Source: DATAVB01 sp040414495
GTDB lineage: Bacteria; Actinomycetota; Actinomycetes; Mycobacteriales; QHCD01
Assembly: GCA_040414495.1 (NCBI GenBank)
Contig: JBEDUI010000099.1
Span: 1-40,539 of the forward strand
DNA: 40,539 nt
Reading direction: 5' to 3'
The notes under the pieces: generated by a model
Seen by the model: only the letters and a program-made list of their open reading frames with translations
What the model was told of the DNA's origin: nothing
Databases searched by the model: none
Translations under genes and position numbers: made by a program
Shown: positions 22,956 through 31,200 of the stretch, in pieces
Layout: the number at the start of each line of letters is the position of its first letter
How positions within the stretch are numbered: the first letter of the stretch is position 1

Positions 22956-24172
22956 TGCTGTCCTACCGCGACCTGATGGCCGCCGACCCGGCCTCGTTCC
23001 GGGAGGCCGCGTCGCTGCTGCGGCGCGCGTACCACGCATTGGGTAAGGCGGCGCATACGTTCACCACCTCGGTACTCACGCCACTTACCGCCGGCCGGGA
23101 CTGGCGGGCCCCAGCGTCCGGCCCGGCGCGCCGTACCGCCGCGGTTCACCGGCACGGTCTGGACACCTCAGTCCGGGAGCTGACCGCGGCCGCACGCACG
23201 CTGGACCTCTTCGCCGACGACATTTCCCGGCTGCAGGGCATGATGCGCCGGGCGACCAACGCCGCCTGGAGCAGTGGCGCCGCGGTCGGCGGTGATGGGT
23301 CAATTCACGTCACCACCACCGCCACCGTGGCCGGGACTCCGCAACGCCTGGACGAGGCGACGCTGGCCCGACGCCAATCCGCCGCCCACACCTATACCGG
23401 CCAGCGCGATGCGATCCTGCGTTTGGCCACCGAGATCGATCAGGGCTGCCGCGACATTTTGCGGACCATCGCCGCGGCCGTCGGCGAGGTCGCGCTCGAC
23501 GATGGCAACCAACAGCTGGGCGCCGATTGGAAAAGCGATCCGCGCGATCTGACTCGGCTGGAGCTGCTGCTCAATGTCCGCGCCTCCCCCACAGATCGTG
23601 GATTCAACGAATACGCCGCCATCTGCACGCAGCTCATGACGTACCTCGGGATGGCCGACACGGTTGGCGACAAGGTCCGCGCCTCTGTAAAGAATGCGCA
23701 GAAGTTCCTGGCCAGCAGCGGTGATCCGGTTGCGAAGGCGACGGCCCAGCAGGTCATCGAGCACTGGAGCCGGTTCGATTCGTATCACTCGCCCACCGCC
23801 ACGGCCTTTCTGAGGAAGGCAATTCCGGTGGCCGGGCTACTGCTCGAGGTCGCGAAATACAGCGCTGAAACCAAGAGCGTGGTCGAGATCGGCGTCAAGA
23901 GCGGGCTTTCGACCGGCGGCTCGATGCTTGGTGGTGCAGTCGGTAGCGGACTGATGTCCGGGTTCTGCGCCACCGCGAACGTGCCCGACGGCGAGGCCGG
24001 CTTCCCGATCTGCGAGGCCGGCGCGACGATTTTCGGCGGGTGGTTCGGGGGAATGCTTGGTGGAAAGGCCGGTACGAAGCTCGGCTCGTTGCTGTACCAC
24101 AAGGCCGATGCCACGCCGGATCCGTTTCTCGTGCAGTACGAGACGACGGGCCGGAAGGCCGGTTCCGGCTAG
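22952..24172 (+). CDS. Putative type VII-like effector with glycine-zipper C-terminus
   Basis: I do not recognise a named family for this 406-residue protein. The first 280 residues are helical, with WRAPASGPARRTAAVHRHG (51-69) and a Leu-rich section 155-300, reminiscent of LXG/WXG-type proteins. The end (320-381) has two glycine-repeat hydrophobic stretches, TGGSMLGGAVGSGLMSG and IFGGWFGGMLGGKAGTKLGS, which fit glycine zippers that pack in membranes; C339 and C354 lie between them. The coupled WXG100-like gene suggests a secreted pair. The start is GTG 22952. Its TAG is formed at the edge of the MITE at 24171, so the C-terminus might have been longer. Confidence 0.6.
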   Translation: MMLSYRDLMAADPASFREAASLLRRAYHALGKAAHTFTTSVLTPLTAGRDWRAPASGPARRTAAVHRHGLDTSVRELTAAARTLDLFADDISRLQGMMRRATNAAWSSGAAVGGDGSIHVTTTATVAGTPQRLDEATLARRQSAAHTYTGQRDAILRLATEIDQGCRDILRTIAAAVGEVALDDGNQQLGADWKSDPRDLTRLELLLNVRASPTDRGFNEYAAICTQLMTYLGMADTVGDKVRASVKNAQKFLASSGDPVAKATAQQVIEHWSRFDSYHSPTATAFLRKAIPVAGLLLEVAKYSAETKSVVEIGVKSGLSTGGSMLGGAVGSGLMSGFCATANVPDGEAGFPICEAGATIFGGWFGGMLGGKAGTKLGSLLYHKADATPDPFLVQYETTGRKAGSG

Positions 24173-24232
24173 GGCATGTCTCTTAAATCCTCGGCCTGCT
24201 GCGCGGCACCCAGGATCCAAGAAACACGCCCT
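24171..24232. mobile_element. 62-bp MITE-like element
   Basis: Left end AGGGCATGTCTCTTAAATCC (24171-24190) and right end GGATCCAAGAAACACGCCCT (24213-24232) are inverted repeats matching at 16 of 20 bases. The middle is 22 bp and non-coding. The left 43 bp are similar to the reverse complement of the right end of the element at 1-150. The left edge lies in CTAG, and the gene stop TAG (24170-24172) uses two element bases. No convincing target duplication remains on the right (CTCAAG). Confidence 0.8.
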
Positions 24233-24328
24233 CAAGACCGATGACCAGCGCCGGCTATTTGGTCGATTGTTGGGATTCACGTCGCGTTTGCTCAAGCGCT
24301 GCTGACCGAATGCGGCCACACAGCACGG

Positions 24329-24360
24329 CTTCAGCCTGCCTTCGGCTTAGCCAGCTGAAG
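24329..24360 (+). other. Inverted repeat in the arylsulfotransferase leader region
   Basis: CTTCAGC (24329-24335) and GCTGAAG (24354-24360) are perfect 7-bp arms with an 18-base loop containing CCTTCGG. A second small hairpin, CCACC CAAA GGTGG (24460-24473), lies 22 bp before the start codon. They could be a terminator for the upstream gene and a leader structure. The 263-bp interval 24233-24495 otherwise holds no gene I can support. A short frame there (24222-24305) has no recognisable protein. Confidence 0.4.
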
Positions 24361-24495
24361 GCACCGTGAAGCGTTCCTAAGAAGTTCCTGAGAGATTCGG
24401 GATCTCCACATCTGAAGTTGTTTGCCCAATTCGGTAGTTCTATTGTGCTCTGCTGTTCGCCACCCAAAGGTGGACGGCTAGTTGAAGAGGACGTC

Positions 24496-26298
24496 ATGAA
24501 GCGCGCACACCTGGTTGCCATCGCTGCACTTGTCCTAACGGCCGGGGTGGTGACAGGCGTGGTTGCGGCGGCAACGCATTCCAACGCCGCGACCATCGGG
24601 CACGCCTTTCCCGAGCCCGGTTCCATCGCCGCATCACCGCAAACTGCCATCACCGTAAGGGGAATTTCGGCCAGGCAGGTCGGCCAGGTCGCCGTCACCG
24701 GGGCGAAATCCGGCCAGCACACCGGCAAGCTCAGCGCGAGCCGGGACGGCGACGGCGCGACCTTCACCCCGGACAACCCGTTCCAGGCCGGGGAAAAGGT
24801 GAGCGTGCATACGGACGGCAAGGTTTCCGGCGCGCGTAAAGGCACGTTCGACTTCACTGTCGCGCACCTGGCCAAGCCGGCGACCACGAAGAGCACTCCG
24901 GGTAAGGCAACAACGTCCAGCTATCACTCCGCTCCCGATCTGAACCCACCCGTAGTCACGGTCAAGACGACCGGCACTGTTTTCAATGGGCTGCTGGCCA
25001 GCGCACCCGACGAGGGCGCGGACGGCTTGCTGCTGACCGACGACAACGGTCAGCCGGTCTGGTATCAACCAGCCCGGGCCGGGCATATCGTCGGCGACCT
25101 GCATGTGGGGACGTACCGGGGAAAGCAGGTGCTGGTTTACTTCGACGGCACCGAAGGTTTCGGACCCGGCAATTATCGCGGCTCCTGGCACATGTTGAAC
25201 ACCTCGTACCAGCAGATCGCGACGATATCGGCCGGGAATGGCGCGCAGGCCGACCTGCACGACATCCTGCTGCGCAAGGATGGCACCGCTGTCGTGGAGA
25301 GCTACGACCCGGTCGTCATGGACATGACGAAATACGGCGGGAAGAATCGCGCCACCGTGCTCGACTGTGAAATTCAGCAGATCGACGTTGCCACCGGCGC
25401 GGTGCTGTTCGAATGGCACAGCCTCGACCACCTCAGACCGGCCGAAAGCTACGCCGACCTGACCGGCCCGGTCGTCGACTATTTCCACGCCAACTCGCTC
25501 GCCGCCGATCCGCGTCACCCGAACAACGTGATCGTCTCCTCCCGGCACACGTCGCAGGTCTTCGCGCTAAGCCTGAAGACCGGCAAAATCAGCTGGCGGG
25601 TCGGCGGGAAACACCCGACCTTGAAGCTGGCTGCCGGCGCGCTCGACCCGGTCGACGTCAAGGGCCAGAAGCTGCCGTTCTCCTATCAACACGATGCTCG
25701 GCTACAGGCCGATGGCACGCTCACCGTTTACGACAACGGCAACCAGCGTTTGCCGCACCACCCGTACTCCCGGGCGGCCTCGTTCACGCTCAACCTGCGC
25801 GCCCACACGGTCACCGAGAACAACAACAAAGAACTGCGGCACAAGCCCGATTTCTACGGCGAAGCCACCGGCGACGCCGAGCACCTACCCAATGGCGACA
25901 CGTTTATCAGCTGGGGCACGACCGGAAAAGCCACGGAATACAACGCCCAGGGCGAGCCGGTATCGGAGATCACGACCCCGATGACGTACCGGATGCTCAA
26001 GGCACCGTGGCACGCGAAGCCGAAAACCCGGCCCGCGGTGGCGACCGCGATGAGATCCGATTCCCGGGCCACTGCGTACGCGAGTTGGAATGGCGCGACC
26101 GAGGTCGGCAAGTGGGAAGTTCTGGCCGGAACCAACGCCAATAAACTACGCGTCGTCGCGACCGCGAAGCCGACCGGATTCGAGACGGCCATCACGCTGC
26201 CCTCGGCCGCCTCGACCGGATACGTGCAGATTCGCGCCGTGAACGCCAGCGGGACCACGCTGAAAGACTCAGTCCCCACGCGTATTGTGCAGCCCTGA
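24496..26298 (+). CDS. Exported arylsulfotransferase-family protein, long form
   Basis: A 600-residue protein: signal peptide about 1-31 (KRAHLVAIAALVLTAGVVTG), an Ig-like domain (about 35-130, GKVSGARKGTFDFTV), an arylsulfotransferase domain (about 150-515), and a fibronectin-like end (about 520-600). Histidines typical of the ASST active site occur at H255 (DLHD), H331 (YFHANS), H351 (SRHTS) and H399 (QHDA). ASST enzymes move sulfate between phenols, but this ASST_2-type family is poorly characterised, so activity is uncertain. The start is ATG 24496, with GAAGAGG about 5 bases upstream. It is followed 30 bp later by a paralogue. Confidence 0.85.
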   Translation: MKRAHLVAIAALVLTAGVVTGVVAAATHSNAATIGHAFPEPGSIAASPQTAITVRGISARQVGQVAVTGAKSGQHTGKLSASRDGDGATFTPDNPFQAGEKVSVHTDGKVSGARKGTFDFTVAHLAKPATTKSTPGKATTSSYHSAPDLNPPVVTVKTTGTVFNGLLASAPDEGADGLLLTDDNGQPVWYQPARAGHIVGDLHVGTYRGKQVLVYFDGTEGFGPGNYRGSWHMLNTSYQQIATISAGNGAQADLHDILLRKDGTAVVESYDPVVMDMTKYGGKNRATVLDCEIQQIDVATGAVLFEWHSLDHLRPAESYADLTGPVVDYFHANSLAADPRHPNNVIVSSRHTSQVFALSLKTGKISWRVGGKHPTLKLAAGALDPVDVKGQKLPFSYQHDARLQADGTLTVYDNGNQRLPHHPYSRAASFTLNLRAHTVTENNNKELRHKPDFYGEATGDAEHLPNGDTFISWGTTGKATEYNAQGEPVSEITTPMTYRMLKAPWHAKPKTRPAVATAMRSDSRATAYASWNGATEVGKWEVLAGTNANKLRVVATAKPTGFETAITLPSAASTGYVQIRAVNASGTTLKDSVPTRIVQP

Positions 26299-26328
26299 CC
26301 GGATTTTCGAACGCGGGAGATTTACCGA

Positions 26329-27852
26329 ATGACTAAGGGGCGGTGGTTGGCCTGGGCAGCCGCGGTCGTCGTTGCTGCTGCCACCGTCGTGGTAGCTCTG
26401 GTCACCGGCCCGGGAAAGCCGGCGGTCTCGCGCGAGCGTTCCAGCGCGGCCACGAACACGACCCGGCCCTCGACCTCGGCCGAAGGGCACGTCCACGGTC
26501 CGTACCACTCCCGTCCAGATCTGCCGGCCGCGCCGACGCTGCAGATCAAGCAGACCGGCCACGTCGACCCCGGGTTGTTGATGAATGCGCCGCATCAAGG
26601 CCACTCCGGCCTGCTGATTTCCGATGACAACGGTCAACCGGTCTGGTTCAAGCCGGTGGCCCCGGGCCGTACGGTCGGCAATCTGCGCGTCGATACGTAC
26701 CGCGGCAAGAAAGTGCTGACCTACTTCGACGGTGTCGGCAGCGGTTACTACCGCGGCAAGTGGTATTTGCTCAACAACGCCTACCAGCAGATCGCCACAA
26801 TCTCGGCGGGTAAGGGCGCACAGGCAGATCTGCACGACATGTTGATCCGGCCGGATGGCACCGCGATCGTCGAGTGCTACACACCGGTCAAGCAGAACCT
26901 GACGAAATTCGGCGGGCCGGCCGACGGCGTGGTTCTGGAGACCGAAATCCAGCAGATCAATATCGCGACCGGCAAGGTCATGTTCGACTGGCACAGCCTC
27001 GACCACATTCCGGTGACCGAAAGCTACGCGACGCTGAAGCGATCGCCGGTGGATTACATGCACACCAACACGTTGGCGATGGACCCGAACAACCCGGACA
27101 ACGTCGTGGTCTCGGCCCGGCACCTCTCGCAGGTTTTCTCGCTGAACCTCAAGACCGGGAAAATCGACTGGAGCGTCGGCGGGAAACACCCGTCGATGAA
27201 GCTGGCCAGCGGTGCCGTCGATACGTTCAAGGTCGACGGGGTGACGTTGCCGTTCTCGTTCCAGCACGACGCGATAATGCAGCCGGACGGGCACCTGACC
27301 CTGTTCGACAACGGCAACCAGCGAGTGCCTATGTGGTCCCGGTCAGCCGCGTTTTCGTTGAATTTCGCCACCCATACGGTCACCGAAATCAACTCCGAGT
27401 CGATCCGCCACAAGCCCGATATCTATGGGAAGGCCCACGGCAGCACGCAATTGCTGCCGGGCGGCCACACGATGATCAGTTGGGGCACTACCGGTCGCGC
27501 GACCGAATACAACTCGCACAACCAGCCGGTCATGGAGATCACGTCCACCGACAGCTATCGGCTGCTGCGTCAGGTCTGGCATGGCGCGCCGGCTGCCAGG
27601 CCCGCGCTCAGCGCCAGCAATTCGGCCGGCCACACCAGCGTTTACGTCAGTTGGAACGGTGCGACCGACGTCGCCAGCTATCAGGTTTTAGCGGGTACGA
27701 GTTCGGCCACTATGCGGCCCGTCGCCGTCGCTAAGCGTGCCGGTTTCGAGACGGCGATCCGGATCCCGACCGCGAGCGCGGTCCAGGTCCGCGCCCGCGA
27801 TTCGGCCGGGAAGGTCCTCGGCACATCGGTCGTCGTCCCGACCCAGCCCTGA
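26329..27852 (+). CDS. Exported or membrane-anchored arylsulfotransferase-family protein, short form
   Basis: A 507-residue paralogue of the preceding protein. It has an N-terminal hydrophobic helix (about 6-26, WAAAVVVAAATVVVAL) that may be a signal or an anchor, no Ig-like domain, then the ASST domain and a C-terminal fibronectin-like region. Histidines are H169 (DLHD), H245 (YMHTN), H265 (ARHLS) and H313 (QHDA). The distances 76, 20 and 48 between them equal those in the upstream protein, showing a direct duplication. The start is ATG 26329, with GCGGGAG about 11 bases upstream. It probably shares the upstream transcript. Confidence 0.85.
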   Translation: MTKGRWLAWAAAVVVAAATVVVALVTGPGKPAVSRERSSAATNTTRPSTSAEGHVHGPYHSRPDLPAAPTLQIKQTGHVDPGLLMNAPHQGHSGLLISDDNGQPVWFKPVAPGRTVGNLRVDTYRGKKVLTYFDGVGSGYYRGKWYLLNNAYQQIATISAGKGAQADLHDMLIRPDGTAIVECYTPVKQNLTKFGGPADGVVLETEIQQINIATGKVMFDWHSLDHIPVTESYATLKRSPVDYMHTNTLAMDPNNPDNVVVSARHLSQVFSLNLKTGKIDWSVGGKHPSMKLASGAVDTFKVDGVTLPFSFQHDAIMQPDGHLTLFDNGNQRVPMWSRSAAFSLNFATHTVTEINSESIRHKPDIYGKAHGSTQLLPGGHTMISWGTTGRATEYNSHNQPVMEITSTDSYRLLRQVWHGAPAARPALSASNSAGHTSVYVSWNGATDVASYQVLAGTSSATMRPVAVAKRAGFETAIRIPTASAVQVRARDSAGKVLGTSVVVPTQP

Positions 27853-27983
27853 CCTTCGTCGTACAGCTTGCAAAGCCGGGTCCGCGCTCAATGTCGGCGT
27901 CAAGCAACCGCTGAGCCCGCTCGATCGCGCCATCAACTAGCCCTAACCTTGGCCGGAGTCCGCCCGCGCAACCCACAGCGCGC

Positions 27984-28556
27984 TCAGCCTGGACGTAATC
28001 CGGCCGACACCAGGTCGATCATGCGTCTGCGCACGGCCGCGTTCGTGGCTACGCCGTCCCGGGTGAGGCAGCCCATCATCAACGCCTTGACGTCAGCGGC
28101 ATCGACATCGGCGCGAACCGCTCCAGCGTGCTGAGCGGCGGCGAGCAGAACCCCCAACGTCGCGGTGACGTCCATTCCGGTACGAGCGGCGGCCGCTTCG
28201 ACATCGAATCCCCCGCCCGCGAGACCCTCGGCCAGACCTCTGTTCGTCGCGGATTCCTTGGTTACCAGCGCGAAGAACTCGAAGAACGCCTCGCCCGGAT
28301 CCCGCTCGGCCGCCAGCTGCCCGGCTCGGTCAATCAGCATGTGCACGCGGTCCAACACGATCGCCTCGAACAAGGCTTCCTTGGTCGGGAAGTGCCGGCT
28401 GACCGTGCCCGTCCCGACGCCGGCGCGGCGAGCGATTTCATGGATTGGCACCGACAGGCCCTCTTCGGCGAAGACCGCAATCGCGGTTTGCAGGACCCGC
28501 TCGCGATTGCGCCGGGCGTCGGCCCGCAGCCGGCGCCGCTCATCCGCTACGTCCAT
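27984..28556 (-). CDS. TetR-family transcriptional regulator
   Basis: A 190-residue regulator. The N-terminal HTH is RERVLQTAIAVFAEEGLSVP, then VGTGTVSRHFPTKEALFEAI (about 18-70). The C-terminal helices (residues 75-185) form the dimer and ligand domain. The start is ATG 28556, with GAGGGG 5 bases upstream; GTG 28562 is two codons earlier. It is divergent from the SDR gene at 28778, and an operator covers that gene's promoter. The ligand is unknown, and likely the SDR substrate or product. Confidence 0.9.
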   Translation of the reverse strand: MDVADERRRLRADARRNRERVLQTAIAVFAEEGLSVPIHEIARRAGVGTGTVSRHFPTKEALFEAIVLDRVHMLIDRAGQLAAERDPGEAFFEFFALVTKESATNRGLAEGLAGGGFDVEAAAARTGMDVTATLGVLLAAAQHAGAVRADVDAADVKALMMGCLTRDGVATNAAVRRRMIDLVSAGLRPG

Positions 28557-28674
28557 CCGCACCCCTCGCCATACCTACCGCTTGATCGGGCGACGCCGCC
28601 GGGCCCAGCCGTCCCGGACCGCCGCACCCGCTGACCGCCTTCCGGTCGCCCTACTTTCTTTCCGCTCGCCTACC

Positions 28675-28704
28675 TTGACATCCGGGACGGCCATCCCGGA
28701 TAGT
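28675..28704 (+). promoter_or_regulatory. Promoter of the SDR gene
   Basis: A perfect -35 hexamer TTGACA (28675-28680) is followed by an 18-bp spacer and GATAGT (28699-28704, four of six -10 bases). Transcription would start near 28711 and leave a leader of about 67 bases to ATG 28778. The promoter overlaps the operator at 28680-28701. Confidence 0.65.
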
Positions 28705-28725
28705 CGAACCGGGACGGCCATTCCG
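28680..28725. promoter_or_regulatory. TetR operator with repeated half-site
   Basis: ATCCGGGA (28680-28687) and TCCCGGAT (28694-28701) form an inverted pair with a 6-bp spacer, and GGGACGGCCATYCC occurs twice in direct orientation (28683-28696 and 28711-28724). The site lies between the -35 and -10 hexamers of the SDR promoter, where a bound TetR would block polymerase. Assignment to the divergent TetR protein is inferred from position. Confidence 0.65.
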
Positions 28726-28777
28726 ATTTTAGCCAGCGCCCGCTGACTCAGGAGCGCGACCACATATTGGAGCCCTG

Positions 28778-29734
28778 ATGACCAACGAGACCAAGCGCGC
28801 ATGGACCGAAGCAGACCTGCCCGATCAAACCGGTCGCACCACGATCGTCACCGGCGCTAACACCGGCGTCGGGTTCGCCACCGCTCAGATCCTGGCCGAC
28901 CACGGCGCGACGGTCGTACTGGCCAGCCGCGACCCGAACCGGGGCCGCGCCGCGCTGGACCGCATCCTGCAAGCGAATCCGACGGCAGATGTAGCGCTCA
29001 TCATCCTGGACCTGGCGTCGCTGGCATCAATTCGCGCCGCCGCCGATGAAATACGGACCGAATATCCGAGAATCGATTTGCTCATCAACAATGCCGGCGT
29101 CATGATGCCGCCGTACGGGCAGACCGAGGACAATTTCGAGCTGCAATTCGGCACTAACCATCTCGGTCATTTCGCCTTCACCGGACTGCTGCTGGACCGG
29201 CTGATCCGGACGCCCGACTCGCGCATTGTCACGGTCGCCAGCGCCGGTCACCGGACCGGGCGCATCGACTTCAACGACCTGCAGTGGGAGCGGCGGCATT
29301 ACCGCCGGATACCGTCGTACGGCCAATCCAAGCTGGCCAATCTGCTTTTCGCCTACGAATTGCAGCGTCGGCTGGCCGATTCCGGATCGACGACCATTTC
29401 TCTGGCCGCACATCCGGGCGGCGCAAACACCGAATTGCAGCGGCACAGCCCGGCCTTCATCCGCTTCGTAGCCCGATTCCTGCCGCATCAGAGCGCTCGC
29501 ATGGGCGCATTGCCTCCGCTCTACGCGGCCACCGCGCCGAATGTGCAGGGCGCGGAATATTATGGGCCGGACGGTCGTGGCGAATTCACCGGATATCCAG
29601 TCCTGGTGCAATCCAACGCCCGTTCCCACGACCGCGAAACACAACGTCGACTTTGGACAGTCTCCGAACAGCTCACCGGCGTCACGTACGATTTCGCCGA
29701 TCAACCGATCTCGCGGACTCGGCCGGGCCGATAA
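28778..29734 (+). CDS. SDR oxidoreductase, retinol dehydrogenase-like
   Basis: A 318-residue classical SDR. The NAD(P) loop is TGANTGVG (25-32), NNAG at about 107-110, catalytic Ser in VASAGH, and YGQSK as the Tyr-Lys pair (about 186-190). The N-terminal WTEADLPDQTGRTTIVTGAN and the long C-terminus match the retinol dehydrogenase/WW-domain oxidoreductase-like group of actinobacteria. It probably reduces an aldehyde or ketone with NADPH. The start is ATG 28778, with GGAG about 6 bases upstream. Repression by the divergent TetR is expected. The next gene starts 14 bp downstream. Confidence 0.9.
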   Translation: MTNETKRAWTEADLPDQTGRTTIVTGANTGVGFATAQILADHGATVVLASRDPNRGRAALDRILQANPTADVALIILDLASLASIRAAADEIRTEYPRIDLLINNAGVMMPPYGQTEDNFELQFGTNHLGHFAFTGLLLDRLIRTPDSRIVTVASAGHRTGRIDFNDLQWERRHYRRIPSYGQSKLANLLFAYELQRRLADSGSTTISLAAHPGGANTELQRHSPAFIRFVARFLPHQSARMGALPPLYAATAPNVQGAEYYGPDGRGEFTGYPVLVQSNARSHDRETQRRLWTVSEQLTGVTYDFADQPISRTRPGR

Positions 29735-29748
29735 GGCATTCTGATCGG

Positions 29749-30444
29749 GTGACCACGCCCGAGGACCTGACCCTGGTACAGCTCGGCCATCTCGACATCG
29801 ACCCGTCCGTCCTCACCGGAGCAGGAACAACGCTCGAGGATGCATTGGGTGAGCACGGGTCGCTGACGCAGTTGGGCGATCGCGCCGCCGAATTGCCGCG
29901 TGAAGGGTGGCGGCTGATCGGCGAATCACGTATAGAGTTCAACCCGAGCCAAACCTTTGCCGCGCCCTCTATGGCGCAGCGCGATGCCTGGGCTGTGCTT
30001 AATATCGCGAAAACGCGCAGCGGCGCCTGGCACACGAGTGCCGATCCCGGGCCGATCAGCCCGGTGCCCGGCCGCCCGGCCCGACGCGAAAACCTACGCC
30101 TCGAGTGGCCGGTCGATCCGTTCACCGGGCCGGCGGACACTCTTCCGGAATTGACCATCACGATCCGCAATAGTGACATCGAGCCCTGGAAAAACGTTGC
30201 TCGCGACAGCGCGCATGTTCAGGCCTGGCTGTTGGATACGACCGGAGAGCGGCTGCCCGCATCGCCGTACGTACTGCACGGAGCGCTTCCGCGCCTACCA
30301 GACCTGGCCGCGGGCGAGGGTGTGACGTTACCGGTGACAATTGCTACGCCCGAGCACATTCCGGCACCCGGCCGTTACGGCGTGAAAGCCGCCGTGGTCG
30401 CGTTGAATCTCTGGTCCGATATCGGCGCCATCACGTTGGCCTGA
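29749..30444 (+). CDS. Unrecognised protein with a predicted beta-sandwich C-terminus
   Basis: I do not recognise a family for this 231-residue protein. It has no signal peptide or membrane segment. The N-terminal third (LGHLDIDPSVLTGAGTTLED) is mixed; the rest alternates hydrophobic and polar residues with prolines (RLEWPVDPFTGPADTLPELT, TITIRNSDIEPWKNVARDS, LPVTIATPEHIPAPGRYGVK), suggesting an Ig-like sandwich as in extracellular adhesion or BsuPI-like domains. The start is GTG 29749, 14 bp after the SDR stop. It is probably co-transcribed with the SDR gene. Its stop is 4 bp from that of a convergent gene. Confidence 0.55.
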   Translation: MTTPEDLTLVQLGHLDIDPSVLTGAGTTLEDALGEHGSLTQLGDRAAELPREGWRLIGESRIEFNPSQTFAAPSMAQRDAWAVLNIAKTRSGAWHTSADPGPISPVPGRPARRENLRLEWPVDPFTGPADTLPELTITIRNSDIEPWKNVARDSAHVQAWLLDTTGERLPASPYVLHGALPRLPDLAAGEGVTLPVTIATPEHIPAPGRYGVKAAVVALNLWSDIGAITLA

Positions 30445-30448
30445 CGAA

Positions 30449-30859
30449 TTACCAGCCGGTTGACTCCGCCAACACCCGGCCGATAATCGCGTCGACCTCA
30501 TCCCGCTCGACGTCGGGCAGATGCGGTAGCGACGGTGGGCGGTGCACCCTTTGCGGATCCGGCCGTGGACCAGGGAGCGGACCCTGCGCCCGGGCCTCGG
30601 CAACCAGGGCAGCGATATTGTCCTGATCGTCCTGCGCCTCCGCCGCCAGATCGGAAGGCTCGCAACCAGCGCCGAACAAGCCATCCCGGTCGTAAGGGGC
30701 GCTGGACGAGTCCGACGAGCAATCGGGGTCGAGCGAATCGGCTGGGTCGATGGGACCGGCCGTTGAGGATGACTCGTATGGCGGCTGGCTGAACATGGGC
30801 TGGCTGAACATGGGCTGGCTGGACGGGGTCTGCGGTTGCTCGGGCTGGTCGGCGGCCAT
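30449..30859 (-). CDS. Low-complexity, disordered protein
   Basis: I do not recognise this 136-residue protein. It is rich in Pro, Ser, Gln, Asp and Glu, lacks membrane segments, and contains a tandem SQPMF repeat at the N-terminus (encoded by three 15-bp repeats at 30783-30827). The only folded-looking region is the end, RDEVDAIIGRVLAESTGW, probably one helix. The chosen start is ATG 30859, with GGGAGAG upstream; ATG 30901 is an alternative 14 codons earlier. The long open frame in the opposite direction here is not coding. It may be an adaptor or an acidic tail protein. Confidence 0.5.
   Translation of the reverse strand: MAADQPEQPQTPSSQPMFSQPMFSQPPYESSSTAGPIDPADSLDPDCSSDSSSAPYDRDGLFGAGCEPSDLAAEAQDDQDNIAALVAEARAQGPLPGPRPDPQRVHRPPSLPHLPDVERDEVDAIIGRVLAESTGW
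30783..30827. repeat. Three tandem 15-bp repeats in the coding region
   Basis: GGCTGGCTGAACATG occurs at 30783 and 30798, and a third degenerate copy GGCTGGCTGGACGGG at 30813. They encode the QPMFS repeat in the disordered protein. The period is a multiple of three, so copy-number change would keep the frame. Confidence 0.85.
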
Positions 30860-31200
30860 AAACGCGGCTCTCTCCCAGGTGTGCACGGTACGTGTGGGCA
30901 TGACTACTACAGGTGTATGAACCTCGCCAGTACATCACTGGAGAGGGCCTACTGTCTGCAGTTTCGAGAGCATTTGCGCCAAACGCTCCCGGCCGCACCC
31001 CGGGATGCGTCCCCACTGTCGGCCGCGTGGCCCACGACCGATTGCACGTTCGGCGGCCCATCACAGAACCCGTCGCTGCTGTTCGCCCAAATATCGCCGC
31101 GAGTTCGACGGGGTCGGACAAGGCACCGAAATACCGGACCAGTCGGGGCAATCGGCGCACATCCTGGCGAGCGCCCGGCCGGACAAGGGAGAATCGAGGC
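30860..31200. other. Intergenic stretch between divergent genes
   Basis: These 341 bp lie between the disordered protein and the DUF1992 gene. A long plus-strand frame runs through it, but its sequence has no family resemblance and no protein-like start. The palindromic CCAGT-ACATC-ACTGG at 30927-30941 is the only structure I see. It presumably holds both promoters. Confidence 0.5.

Noticed and set aside
24222..24305. Fragment of a coding sequence after the MITE
   Set aside because: About 27 codons with plausible composition, but too short and without family resemblance to support as a gene or pseudogene.
24634..25548. Long minus-strand frame opposite the first arylsulfotransferase gene
   Set aside because: It is the antisense shadow of a strongly recognisable protein; the paralogue has a similar shadow at 26269-27294.
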